A DNA stretch of 64,000 nt from JAGRAX01 sp041391365 (GTDB lineage Bacteria > Bdellovibrionota_G > JALEGL01 > JAGRMV01). The position numbers and the translations under genes are program-made. The notes beneath the pieces are model-generated. The model was not told the origin of the DNA. It ran no database searches and saw only the letters and a program-made list of their open reading frames with translations. Shown piece after piece: positions 15,782-24,223 of the stretch; position 1 is the first letter of the stretch, and every line of letters starts with the position of its first letter. Where the stretch lies: assembly GCA_041391365.1 (NCBI GenBank), contig JAWKOC010000002.1, positions 124,001-188,000 on the forward strand, in the 5' to 3' direction.

Positions 15782-17749
15782 ATGCAAGACCTACCTGCCT
15801 ATTGCTTTTCATTGTTTCATCCCAAGAGGAGAAAAACACGAGAAGTTCGTGTGGGGGATGTGATCATCGGTGGAAACCATCCCATCGTTGCACAATCCAT
15901 GACCACAAGCCTGACCACCGATACCAAGGCAACCGTGGATCAGATGGAAAAACTTGTGGATGTTGGTTGTCAGTTGGTTCGTTTGACCACGCCCACCATG
16001 AAAGACGTGCAAAATGTGCCGGATTTGCGAGCGGAGATGAAACGTAGGCATCTGAGCGTTCCTTTGGTCGCGGATGTTCATTTTTTGCCTCGTGTTGCGC
16101 TGGCGGCGTGTGACCACTTTGAAAAAGTTCGAATCAATCCTGGAAACTTTGCCGACAAAAAAGTTTTTGAAATCAAAGAATATACTGATCGACAATACGA
16201 AGAAGAACTGGAAAGAATTGCACAGACTTTCCGTCCGATTGTGGCCAGAGCCAAAGAAAACGGGGTTGCTCTTCGCATTGGTACCAATCATGGTTCCCTT
16301 TCCGATCGGATCATGAATCGTTTTGGAGATACTCCTGAAGGAATGGTGGAATCTGCCATTGAGTTTTTGGAAATTGCCAGAGCAGAACATTTTCATGACA
16401 TGGTGATTTCCATGAAATCCAGCAATCCTATGGTGATGGTACAAGCGTATCGATGGCTTGTGGCTCGCATGAATCAATTGGGAATGGATTATCCTTTGCA
16501 TTTGGGTGTGACGGAAGCGGGAGAAGGCCAAGACGGAAGAATCAAATCAGCCATTGGCATTGGAAGTTTGCTTGCGGATGGTTTGGGAGACACCATCCGA
16601 GTTTCTCTCACCGAAGATCCCGAAAAAGAAATTCCTGTAGCCCATGCGCTGATTGCCTCCTATCAACGATCACTGGAAGCAGAGTCTTGGGACCCTGAGC
16701 AGCAAAAGGTTCCATGGGATGCCTATTCTTACACCAGAAGAGTTTCCAGCGTTGTGGGAAACGATGATCTCCCCATCGGAGGTCAAGAGATTGTCAAAGT
16801 GTGCACTCATTTTACCAGCGTGGGAGCAAAAGTTTTTTCGAAATCCGCTGTGGTGTTGGATCCTCCCATTGAACGATTTTCTTCTCCTCTTTCCAGCAGT
16901 CAGGATGTAATGCAGCTTCTTCCGGGGTCTGCCACAAAAGCAAAATTGTTGTACCGGTTGTTTGCCTCCAAAGATGAAAAAATCGATGTTTCTTCGCAAG
17001 CCTTTGATGAACTTTCTATGGAGTGTAGCCCTGCGTGGTTGGATCTCCGTTATGCCAAGGCACTCTTGCAAAAACTGGAAGGCAAAACCCTATGGATCCG
17101 CATTCAACATGAAGAGCAGATTGCAACAGCCATGGACATTCTTCGAATTTTTTCTACGCATCCGAATCTTGGAGTGGAACTGTATCACCATGATTTGATT
17201 TCTCTTGGCAGAAGCGTCGCCAAAGCCCTGCATCACCATCAACGGAATGTTCCCATTCATCTTTGTTATGTTTCCAAAACCGAAGACAGCAAAGAGCAAG
17301 AAATTCTCAAAGCTTCGACAGAAATTGGGAGTTTGCTTTGCGATGGAATCGGGGATAGCATCGAAGTGCAAAGTCATCATGGATTTGATGAAGGTCATTC
17401 GATAGCTTTTCAAATCTTGCAGGCAACACGATTGAGAATGTCCAAAACGGACTACATCTCTTGTCCATCCTGCGGCCGAACCTTGTTTGATTTGCAAGAA
17501 ACCACTGCGCGCATTCGGTCCAAAACTCATCACCTCAAGGGTGTGAAAATTGCAATCATGGGATGTATCGTCAATGGTCCTGGAGAAATGGCCGATGCAG
17601 ATTTTGGGTATGTAGGATCTGCACCGGGGAAAATCAATTTGTTTGTGGGCAAAGATTGTGTGGAAAAAAACATTCCCCAGGAAGTCGCTGATGAAAAATT
17701 GATCGAGTTGATTGACCGACATGGAAAATGGGTTCAACCATCCGCGTGA
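15782..17749 (+). CDS. ispG: Long-form 4-hydroxy-3-methylbut-2-en-1-yl diphosphate synthase (IspG/GcpE)
   Basis: This 655-residue IspG catalyses the penultimate step of the MEP isoprenoid pathway with a 4Fe-4S cluster. The TIM-barrel N-terminus is clear (GGNHPIVAQSMTTSLTTDT, GCQLVRLTTPT, LVADVHFLPRVAL). The cluster-binding C-terminal domain holds Cys561 and Cys564 (CPSCGRT), Cys595 and the catalytic Glu (GCIVNGPGEMADADFGYVG). E. coli IspG has about 370 residues; the extra ~260 residues between the two parts are the insertion domain seen in Chlamydiae, Bacteroidetes, Leptospira and plants. The start is uncertain because no good ribosome site precedes the ATG at 15782. It sits between the propeller gene and an RNA methyltransferase gene. 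Confidence 0.95.
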   Translation: MQDLPAYCFSLFHPKRRKTREVRVGDVIIGGNHPIVAQSMTTSLTTDTKATVDQMEKLVDVGCQLVRLTTPTMKDVQNVPDLRAEMKRRHLSVPLVADVHFLPRVALAACDHFEKVRINPGNFADKKVFEIKEYTDRQYEEELERIAQTFRPIVARAKENGVALRIGTNHGSLSDRIMNRFGDTPEGMVESAIEFLEIARAEHFHDMVISMKSSNPMVMVQAYRWLVARMNQLGMDYPLHLGVTEAGEGQDGRIKSAIGIGSLLADGLGDTIRVSLTEDPEKEIPVAHALIASYQRSLEAESWDPEQQKVPWDAYSYTRRVSSVVGNDDLPIGGQEIVKVCTHFTSVGAKVFSKSAVVLDPPIERFSSPLSSSQDVMQLLPGSATKAKLLYRLFASKDEKIDVSSQAFDELSMECSPAWLDLRYAKALLQKLEGKTLWIRIQHEEQIATAMDILRIFSTHPNLGVELYHHDLISLGRSVAKALHHHQRNVPIHLCYVSKTEDSKEQEILKASTEIGSLLCDGIGDSIEVQSHHGFDEGHSIAFQILQATRLRMSKTDYISCPSCGRTLFDLQETTARIRSKTHHLKGVKIAIMGCIVNGPGEMADADFGYVGSAPGKINLFVGKDCVEKNIPQEVADEKLIELIDRHGKWVQPSA

Positions 17750-17774
17750 GGGCATTCCTTACGTCTCTTCTTCC

Positions 17775-18929
17775 ATGGAAAAACTCTTCCTTGAAATTTT
17801 TTCGTTGTCGTACGATCAGCCTTTGCGATTTCGATCTCAGGTGCAGCAACGCATTTTGCGCAGTAGAAGTTTGTCGTCGAAAAAACGGCAACGATTGAGC
17901 GCTTTGCTGTATCGAGCTTTGCGTTTTCGTGAAACTCTTTTCCCTGAAGGGATGCCTCAGAGCATTGATTTGGATGAGCTCGAATCCAACGTGGAAAAGT
18001 GTGAGCAGACGCCTCTAGAGGTTTACACAGAGTTGTGGAGCAAACATCAAGACCTAGCATCTCTTTCCACAGCACTTTCATTTCCGGTGTGGATGATGGA
18101 AATATTTTTTCGCGATTTTGGAGAGTCCAAAGCCATTGAGCTGGCCTACCACTTGAATCAAGAGGCCAAGATTTTTTTGCGGGTCAATCAGATCAAAACC
18201 ACGCGCGAGAAACTTGTGGCGCAATTGGAAAAAAAGAAATTGTACATGAGAGAGAGTGATCATCCTTGGGCTTTGGAAGTCTTGCAACGAATCAATTTGA
18301 GAGCCTTGCCAGAATTCAAAAAAGGTGAATTTGAAATTCAAGATCTGGGAAGTCAAATGATCGCTTGGGAAAGTCAGGTCAAGCCTCGGCAGCTTGTGAT
18401 CGATGGATGTGCTCGAACAGGTGGCAAGAGTTTGGCCATGGCCATGATGATGAACAATCAAGGTCGAATCATCGCAGCCGATGTTGATACACGCGTGTTT
18501 GATGAGATGGAAAAAAGAGCCAAGCGTTCTGGGGTATCCATTTTGGAGACGGCCTGGATTGCCCCCGATGATCCACAGCCTTTGGCCCAGTATCATGAAA
18601 AAGCTGACGTGGTTTTGGTGGATGCGCCTTGCACGGGAAGCGGGACGCTATCTCGAAGACCATGGATGAAATGGTCCATGCAGCCTTTGTTTGTAGAGGA
18701 GCTGGCGCTCAAACAACGATCCATCTTGGAACGCCAGAGTCGATGGGTGAAACCCGGAGGTCGAATGGTGTATTCCACCTGTTCTCTTTTTGACCAAGAA
18801 AACCAGACGGTGATCGAGGGGTTTCTCTCCGATCATCCGGAGTGGGCGCTGAGCCAGCAGAAACTTCTGATGCCAGGAGCTTCTGGTCACGATGGTTACT
18901 TTGTGGCCAGTTTGGTCCGACAGTCCTGA
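17775..18929 (+). CDS. RsmB/NOL1-NOP2-Sun family RNA (cytosine-5) methyltransferase
   Basis: A SAM-dependent RNA m5C methyltransferase of about 384 residues. The catalytic core is visible: VDAPCTGSGTLSRRPWMKW (motif IV with its Cys) and MVYSTCSLFDQENQTVIEG (motif VI with the nucleophile Cys). An N-terminal helical region (SLSYDQPLRFRSQVQQRIL and following) could be the NusB-like or RNA-binding part. SAM-binding motif I (VIDGCARTGGKSLAMAMM) has Arg-Thr-Gly in place of the usual Pro-Gly-Gly, a small deviation. The target RNA is unknown; 16S rRNA C967 is the family default. The ATG at 17775 gives a start 25 bases after ispG; an upstream start would overlap ispG. Confidence 0.85.
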   Translation: MEKLFLEIFSLSYDQPLRFRSQVQQRILRSRSLSSKKRQRLSALLYRALRFRETLFPEGMPQSIDLDELESNVEKCEQTPLEVYTELWSKHQDLASLSTALSFPVWMMEIFFRDFGESKAIELAYHLNQEAKIFLRVNQIKTTREKLVAQLEKKKLYMRESDHPWALEVLQRINLRALPEFKKGEFEIQDLGSQMIAWESQVKPRQLVIDGCARTGGKSLAMAMMMNNQGRIIAADVDTRVFDEMEKRAKRSGVSILETAWIAPDDPQPLAQYHEKADVVLVDAPCTGSGTLSRRPWMKWSMQPLFVEELALKQRSILERQSRWVKPGGRMVYSTCSLFDQENQTVIEGFLSDHPEWALSQQKLLMPGASGHDGYFVASLVRQS

Positions 18930-18968
18930 GACTTTATAGAATCTTAACAAAACCTCGAGGATCGTTGA

Positions 18969-18997
18969 TTGACATCAAGCGAAAGACGATGCTAGGT
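18969..18997 (+). promoter_or_regulatory. Possible promoter upstream of the exported Ppx/GppA gene
   Basis: A perfect TTGACA at 18969-18974 is followed 17-18 bases later by a poor -10 (around CTAGGTA at 18992-18998). Only the -35 is convincing. Confidence 0.25.
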
Positions 18998-19036
18998 AGC
19001 ACAAAGAAAATGTATTTTTTAATGGGGAGAACTCAT

Positions 19037-20275
19037 ATGAAACAATCAGTATCAAGACGAATGTGGATGACGTCCTTTGTGGGGATCTTGTTTTTTGGGA
19101 TGGCTCACGCGGAGCAAGCTTCTGTGGTAGCTTCATTTGATATTGGATCAGGAAGCACCAAGATGGTCGTATCAAAAGTAGACTGTTCCAATGCTTCTAC
19201 AATTACTGTGGGAAATATCCATCAGCGTGTTTGTGATATTTCTGTGTTGGATGAAGGTTCCGCAAAGCATTCCTGGAAAAATGCTGTACGCAAAGATTCC
19301 AAAGGATACTACTTTGATGAAGCTGAGCTTGCCAAAGGTTTGGCGGTTTTGAAAAAGCTTCTCGACCAAGCCAAAAAACAAAATCCTGTTCGCTTCGAAG
19401 CTGCGGCCACTTCTGCATGGAGAACTGTTTCTGAGCATCCCAACGAAAAGGGAAAGTCTGCGATTGCAGCCATGAAAGATATTTTGGGAGAAGGTTCTTC
19501 GTTTCAGATCATTTCCGCGGAAAAAGAAGCTTGGTTGGGAGCGATCAGCGCCATCAAAGTTGCCAATGTGTTGCCAAAAAATGTTTTGGTTCAAGATATT
19601 GGTGGAGGAAGCCAACAGATTACTGTTTTTGATTCAGAAGGGAATATGAAACTCTGGCTGGGGAAAGACTATGTAGCTTCCGAAAAATTTACGCAGTGGG
19701 TTTCGGCTCAAAAAGAAAGCCGCATTTTTGAAAAATATCCTGAGCTGGCTTCTGGATCTGCCATGGCGTCCAAGAAAGGTCTTCATCCCAAAACCGTGAA
19801 AAAATTGGGATGGATCGAGTCTGGAAATCCAAACCCCATCGGTCGTTTGGAAATCATTGAAGCTCAAGCTGGAGCAGAGATTTTTGTTTCTCACGCCATG
19901 GGGAAAAATGAAAAAGGTCAGTCTGTCACGTTGCAAGAAGCTTTTTCAGATCTCAATTTGTCACAATATAATGTGGTGGGTATTGGTGGAGTTTTGTACT
20001 ACAGTGTGTTGCCCCAGGTGCAAAAGCAAATGAAATGGAATTCAGATGTGATGTCTTTCGACAAAATAGAGATTGAACAGACTTTGCAAGGACTGTTGGG
20101 ATACACAGGGTTGCAGTGGGACGAAGACAAGCACATTTGGAAGGTTGAAGATTATTCTCAGAATGTATTGCCGAATGTGGTTTTGGTCAATGCAATGATG
20201 GATGAGTTGAGACTGGATGCCTATACGAGCATTGAAAAAGTCAACATGGCCCATGCACAAGCCTACCTGAACTAG
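19037..20275 (+). CDS. Exported Ppx/GppA-family exopolyphosphatase-like protein
   Basis: A 412-residue ASKHA-fold protein of the Ppx/GppA phosphatase family. Residues about 34-50 form the phosphate-1 loop (ASFDIGSGSTKMVVSKVD) and VQDIGGGSQQITVFDSEG is the phosphate-2 loop; EAAATSAWRTVSE and the Glu of IISAEKEAWLG also fit family positions. Cytoplasmic homologues hydrolyse polyphosphate or pppGpp. Here residues 1-26 form a signal peptide (MWMTSFVGILFFGMAHA), placing the enzyme in the periplasm, where neither substrate is expected in quantity. The start at 19037 has a GGGGAGA site. It is shorter than E. coli Ppx (513 residues) and lacks the C-terminal HD-like domain. Confidence 0.82.
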   Translation: MKQSVSRRMWMTSFVGILFFGMAHAEQASVVASFDIGSGSTKMVVSKVDCSNASTITVGNIHQRVCDISVLDEGSAKHSWKNAVRKDSKGYYFDEAELAKGLAVLKKLLDQAKKQNPVRFEAAATSAWRTVSEHPNEKGKSAIAAMKDILGEGSSFQIISAEKEAWLGAISAIKVANVLPKNVLVQDIGGGSQQITVFDSEGNMKLWLGKDYVASEKFTQWVSAQKESRIFEKYPELASGSAMASKKGLHPKTVKKLGWIESGNPNPIGRLEIIEAQAGAEIFVSHAMGKNEKGQSVTLQEAFSDLNLSQYNVVGIGGVLYYSVLPQVQKQMKWNSDVMSFDKIEIEQTLQGLLGYTGLQWDEDKHIWKVEDYSQNVLPNVVLVNAMMDELRLDAYTSIEKVNMAHAQAYLN

Positions 20276-20384
20276 ATTCTGGCCGACGTAAATCATCACT
20301 ACGAATTTTATTGCATAAACAGTGCAAGGAAGAGACCCATCTCAAAGACGTGACGGTAGGTCAGAACTTTGGTATGTCAAGATC

Positions 20385-20651
20385 ATGACTACACAAGAAC
20401 AGGAAATTTTTTCTCAGCTTGTCTCCGAAGGGGTTGAGCTTGGGGAAGTGAGCTGGGAAAATTGTCGCAAATGGCTCAAGCAGCAGGATTGGAAAATCAA
20501 TGTTTTGTCGGATTATCCTCAGGATGAGGTGAAATTTACGGTCCGTCGGGGATTTGAGCGCATCGAAGTGTACGGAAAGTCAGATCTGGAGGCTTTCGGA
20601 AAAGCCATCGCAGAGATCGCCAAGCGAAAACGCATTCATGGAGAAGGATAA
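20385..20651 (+). CDS. Small hypothetical protein
   Basis: An 88-residue soluble protein with no signal peptide. It has an alternating charged pattern (EVSWENCRKWLKQQDWKINV, VKFTVRRGFERIEVYG, GKAIAEIAKRKR) that suggests a small alpha/beta fold. I know no family. The ATG at 20385 was chosen because upstream codons are poor in sense and no ribosome site precedes them. A TATGTC box at 20373 with GTGACG at 20350 (17-base spacer) ends six bases before the ATG, so the transcript could be leaderless. A separate promoter lies between it and the next gene. Confidence 0.6.
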   Translation: MTTQEQEIFSQLVSEGVELGEVSWENCRKWLKQQDWKINVLSDYPQDEVKFTVRRGFERIEVYGKSDLEAFGKAIAEIAKRKRIHGEG

Positions 20652-20663
20652 ACGCTCTTTCGT

Positions 20664-20691
20664 TTGCCAAGCTTTTACTTCTCGTTATAAT
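20664..20691 (+). promoter_or_regulatory. Sigma-70 promoter for the LOG-family gene
   Basis: TTGCCA at 20664-20669 and a perfect TATAAT at 20686-20691 are 16 bases apart, a near-consensus pair 55 bases upstream of the start at 20747. Confidence 0.6.
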
Positions 20692-20702
20692 CCTGTTTCC
20701 AC

Positions 20703-20720
20703 GTTCTCGGATGTGAGAAC
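20703..20720 (+). promoter_or_regulatory. Inverted repeat GTTCTC-N6-GAGAAC, possible operator
   Basis: A perfect 6-bp inverted repeat with a 6-base spacer sits just after the predicted transcription start of the LOG-family gene, where a repressor could bind. No T tract follows, so it is not a terminator. Confidence 0.35.
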
Positions 20721-20746
20721 AAAAAAGATCCTTTAGAAAGAATAAC

Positions 20747-21640
20747 ATGCCCTCAAAACCATCTCCCAAAAAAATCAAAGTTCAACCGGCGATCACCGAT
20801 GAACACTTGGAATCTTTGTATCATCAGGATTCGACCTTGATCAAAGCCTACAACAATCCTCTGTTCATGAATAGCCCCGAGGCGCGCACATTGCGTATTT
20901 TGGCGGAATATTTGGAGCCTCGCAAACGACTCATGGATCACAAGGTCAACAACACGGTTGTGTTTTTTGGATCAGCTCGGTTCAAATCCAAAAAAACAGC
21001 GCAAAAAATGGTTCAAGCTGCGCAAGATGATGTGAAAAAAAATGTTCCAGGAGCGAAACAAGCTCTTGTGGAAGGTGAGCGTCTTCTTCGAAGTTCTACA
21101 TTTTACGAAGATGCCGTGAGTTTGTCGGCCAAGATCACTGCATGGTCCAAGGAGCAGTTTGGAAAAGGAGCCAATCGATTCTTGGTATGTTCGGGCGGTG
21201 GTCCAGGCATCATGGAAGCCGCCAATCGCGGGGCCTATGAGTCCGGAGGGCAATCGGTGGGGTTCAATATCTCGTTGCCGATGGAAAAAAATTCGAATCC
21301 TTTCATTACTCCAGAACTCAATTTTGAATTTCACTATTTTTTCACGCGCAAATATTGGTTTGCTTACCTTGCCAAAGCCTTGGTGATTTTCCCCGGGGGA
21401 TTTGGAACCTTGGACGAGCTGGCTGAGATTCTCACGCTCATTCAAACCCGCAAAATGACAAAACCCATTCCCGTGGTGATTTATGGAAGTGAGTTTTGGA
21501 ACAGCGTCATCCAATTTGATAAATTGGTAGAATGGGGAACCATTTCACAAAAAGATTTGGACCTGTTTTATTTTGCAGACACTCCAGCGGATGCTTTTCG
21601 GTACCTCAAAAAAGAACTCAGCAAGATTCACAATTTGTAA
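20747..21640 (+). CDS. LOG-family (lysine decarboxylase-like) nucleotide phosphoribohydrolase
   Basis: A 297-residue Rossmann-like protein of the LOG/TIGR00730 family. The signature PGGFGTLDELAEILTLIQTR is present, with GGGPGIMEAANRGAYESGG upstream. This family splits nucleoside 5'-monophosphates into base and ribose phosphate; plant members activate cytokinins and bacterial PpnN acts on purine or pyrimidine monophosphates. The name lysine decarboxylase is a historical misnomer. The first 110 residues are an added N-terminal region (long helices, YLEPRKRLMDHKVNN) that makes it longer than the 180-residue core. It has its own promoter and ends at a strong hairpin shared with the convergent RCC1 gene. 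Confidence 0.87.
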   Translation: MPSKPSPKKIKVQPAITDEHLESLYHQDSTLIKAYNNPLFMNSPEARTLRILAEYLEPRKRLMDHKVNNTVVFFGSARFKSKKTAQKMVQAAQDDVKKNVPGAKQALVEGERLLRSSTFYEDAVSLSAKITAWSKEQFGKGANRFLVCSGGGPGIMEAANRGAYESGGQSVGFNISLPMEKNSNPFITPELNFEFHYFFTRKYWFAYLAKALVIFPGGFGTLDELAEILTLIQTRKMTKPIPVVIYGSEFWNSVIQFDKLVEWGTISQKDLDLFYFADTPADAFRYLKKELSKIHNL

Positions 21641-21661
21641 GATCAAAACTGGTTTTGAAAT

Positions 21662-21709
21662 CACTTCATCTGTGAGAGCAGAGTACATTCCTCTCTCACA
21701 GGTGAAGTA
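21662..21709. terminator. Bidirectional hairpin between convergent genes
   Basis: The arms CACTTCATCTGTGAGAG (21662-21678) and CTCTCACAGGTGAAGTA (21693-21709) pair over about 16 positions with one G-T pair. The hairpin sits between the LOG-family stop and the RCC1 lipoprotein stop and could end transcription from both sides. No long T tract is seen. Confidence 0.6.
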
Positions 21710-21720
21710 GGTTGCTTCGA

Positions 21721-24108
21721 CTAAAAAAGATCGACAGGATGTAAGTTATCTCCCATTTCGTTGATGTTGTCTCCACGATCATTTGGGTCTCCCAACCCCA
21801 ATTGACCCGAGGAATTGTAGCCCCAACATTTGACACGATGGTTGTTTAGTACTGTGCATGTGTGGTACCCTCCCGAAGAGATCTGCGTGGCGAACACTCC
21901 GGTTCCCAGGTCCACAATGGGGAGGTTGCTGCCCATGTCATTGATATCATCTCCCCGTCGTGATTTATCTCCGAGACCCAATTGGCCGCTGTAGTTGGTA
22001 CCCCAACATTTGACTTTGTCACCCGTGAGGATGGCGCAGGTGTGATCTGTGCCCACGGAAATTTGTGTGGCAAAACCTTTTCCGAAGGCTAACGTTGGCA
22101 AATTGTCACCCATTTCATTGGAGTCATCTCCGCGATTGTCTGTATCTCCGAGGCCCAGTTGTCCTTGGTAGTTCAATCCCCAGCATTTGACTTTGTTGTT
22201 GGAGAGCACCACACAGGAAATATACCCACGCGTGGAGAGTTGCAAAACAGTCAGTCCGGTTCCGAGAGATACTGCGGAAAGGTTGTCTCCCATTTCGTTG
22301 ATGTTATCTCCACGATCTTGGGAATCTCCCAATCCCAATTCACCATCACCATTGAACCCCCAGCATTTGACTTGGCCGTTGTTCAAAAGTGCACAGGAAT
22401 GGTACATTCCAGAAGAAATTTGTGTGGCTATGAGACCCGTACCGAGAGAAACGGTGGGCAGGTTGTTGCCCATTTCATTGGGACCATCTCCACGATTGTC
22501 TGTGTCTCCTAGTCCAAGCTGTCCATAATAATTTCTTCCCCAGCATTTGACTTGGCCGTTGCTAAGCAGCGCACAGGTGTGATCGCCCCCGGCGACGATT
22601 TGTGTGGCTGTGACACCCGTACCGAGAGATACTGCGGAAAGGTTGTCGCCCATCTCATTGGAGTTATCTCCTCTATTGCTTGTGTTTCCCAGACCGAGTT
22701 GTCCAGCATAGTTTCTTCCCCAGCATTTGACCTGTCCGTTGGTCAAGAGGGCGCAGGTGTGTGATTCCCCTGCAGCAAGCTGAGCAGCGGTCAATCCGGT
22801 TCCCAGAGATACTGTTGGCAAATTGTTGCCCATTTCGTTGATGTCGTCTCCACGCCATGCTTTGTCCCCGAGGCCCAATTGGCCGTAGGCACCATCTCCC
22901 CAGCATTTGACAGCACCCAAACTGCTCAATGCGCAGCTATGATAGTCTCCACTTGCAACGGAAACAACGCCTGCTACGCTGATGTCGAGGCTGGGTTGGT
23001 TGGGGACAAATTGTCCGGAAGCATCCAGGTAACTGATGCTTGCTTCTCCGATGGCTAGGGTTTTCACATAAATGGTTTTGGTTGGATTTTGTGCGCTGAG
23101 CACCACAGTTCCAAGATTTTGCGAACAAGAACTGTTGGAGTACAGAGTGGTGTCGATGGCTCCATTGGACGTGCTGGCTTGAATCGAGATGGTTGAGTTG
23201 AACGCTGGTGCCGGTTGGCCTAGCGTTGATGAATAATAAAGTTGATAGGAAACACACTTGTCCATGTAGGGCGTTTCGTTTCCAACGAGGCTCATCACAT
23301 AAGATGTAGAGGGAATGATGGTAAGATTTTTTGTATGTGTGCTCAACACACCCAGAGGATCAGAAGCGATCAACGAAAAGGCCCCAAAGTTGGAAGCCAT
23401 GGCATACAAGGTCTTGGTGTTGTCCGAGGTAGAAAAAGAAACAGAGGTCACGACATTGCTACAGGAGTTGTCCGAATAGATTTGGAGTACTGGAGTCGAG
23501 AGCTCGGAGTTGCCTGCCGCTTCTTGAACGGACAGTGTGATATCTTTGTTGGAGCTTGGGGCTGCCGTTTGGCCAAATTGATTTGCGGTGAAAAGAGAAA
23601 AACTGGTGCACTGGTTCATGGCTAGGTTGCTTGGTCCGGCGTACAATATGCTGCTGGCTGGAGCAAGACTGGCCGAAAAAAACTTTTGTGTTGTGGCCAT
23701 TTCCAAAGAAGGCACTGAGCTCTGAACATAGCCACTGAGTCCTTGCATCACTTTGAGATAGAATGTTTTGCTGGAATCTCCCGTTGCAAATGGAACTTGT
23801 GTAAGGGTTTGCGTGCATGCATTGTCAGAGAAAAGACTTACGCCAGAGCTTTTTTGCACATCCACGACAATGTTTTGTGGCACGGGCAAGGTGTTTCCAG
23901 AGGGCTCTTGATATTTAATCTCAAAAGGAACGCAGTCCAAAAGAAAAACCTCATCCGGTCCTGAAATGTTGAATACGTTTTTGAGAAAGCTGCTTGCAAA
24001 GGTTTTTCCTTGTTGGCTCTGATCCGAAGAAGATCCTCCGCAGGCTCCCAGCATCAGCAAAAGGCTGGAAAGGAAGAGACTTGAACATAATGTAGAGTGG
24101 TTTTTCAT
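21721..24108 (-). CDS. RCC1-repeat lipoprotein with Cys-paired Ig-like modules
   Basis: A 795-residue surface lipoprotein. Residues 1-24 form a lipoprotein signal ending LMLGACGG. Residues about 40-375 hold three ~105-residue beta modules, each with two cysteines; the second lies in a repeated pattern (LFSDNACTQTL, IYSDNSCSNVV, LYSNSSCSQNL) and is followed by a K-T-x-Y strand. Residues about 385-795 are seven RCC1 repeats of 60 residues with CWGxNxxGQLGLGDxxxRGD and HTCALLxNGQVKCWG cores, which would close one seven-bladed propeller. The repeats keep two or more Cys each. The start at 24108 follows TGAGG. The protein may bind a partner at the cell surface; the ligand is unknown. Confidence 0.88.
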   Translation of the reverse strand: MKNHSTLCSSLFLSSLLLMLGACGGSSSDQSQQGKTFASSFLKNVFNISGPDEVFLLDCVPFEIKYQEPSGNTLPVPQNIVVDVQKSSGVSLFSDNACTQTLTQVPFATGDSSKTFYLKVMQGLSGYVQSSVPSLEMATTQKFFSASLAPASSILYAGPSNLAMNQCTSFSLFTANQFGQTAAPSSNKDITLSVQEAAGNSELSTPVLQIYSDNSCSNVVTSVSFSTSDNTKTLYAMASNFGAFSLIASDPLGVLSTHTKNLTIIPSTSYVMSLVGNETPYMDKCVSYQLYYSSTLGQPAPAFNSTISIQASTSNGAIDTTLYSNSSCSQNLGTVVLSAQNPTKTIYVKTLAIGEASISYLDASGQFVPNQPSLDISVAGVVSVASGDYHSCALSSLGAVKCWGDGAYGQLGLGDKAWRGDDINEMGNNLPTVSLGTGLTAAQLAAGESHTCALLTNGQVKCWGRNYAGQLGLGNTSNRGDNSNEMGDNLSAVSLGTGVTATQIVAGGDHTCALLSNGQVKCWGRNYYGQLGLGDTDNRGDGPNEMGNNLPTVSLGTGLIATQISSGMYHSCALLNNGQVKCWGFNGDGELGLGDSQDRGDNINEMGDNLSAVSLGTGLTVLQLSTRGYISCVVLSNNKVKCWGLNYQGQLGLGDTDNRGDDSNEMGDNLPTLAFGKGFATQISVGTDHTCAILTGDKVKCWGTNYSGQLGLGDKSRRGDDINDMGSNLPIVDLGTGVFATQISSGGYHTCTVLNNHRVKCWGYNSSGQLGLGDPNDRGDNINEMGDNLHPVDLF
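21724..22960 (-). repeat. Seven tandem ~180-bp repeats encoding RCC1 blades
   Basis: The motif around CAGCATTTGAC recurs at 21824, 22004, 22181, 22361, 22541, 22721 and 22901, spaced 180 bases with one 177-base step. The units are alike enough at DNA level to recombine. Confidence 0.85.
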
Positions 24109-24154
24109 GGCGTACCTCATTTGTGTGCCCAAGAAAAAGCAAGGTTTGTGCCAA

Positions 24155-24174
24155 TGAAAATCTAACGATTTTCA
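24155..24174. terminator. Short perfect hairpin between CDF gene and RCC1 gene
   Basis: TGAAAATC at 24155-24162 and GATTTTCA at 24167-24174 pair perfectly over a 4-base loop. It lies downstream of the CDF stop and upstream of the RCC1 start, both on the minus strand. No T tract follows; it may be a weak terminator or an operator. Confidence 0.35.
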
Positions 24175-24223
24175 AGAGTTAAAAATGTCATCATGAGCCG
24201 TTTTTCAGCGCAAGGCAAAAAAA

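Noticed and set aside
15809..17755. Several long minus-strand frames over ispG
   Set aside because: ispG on the plus strand has full motifs; the reverse frames are shadows.
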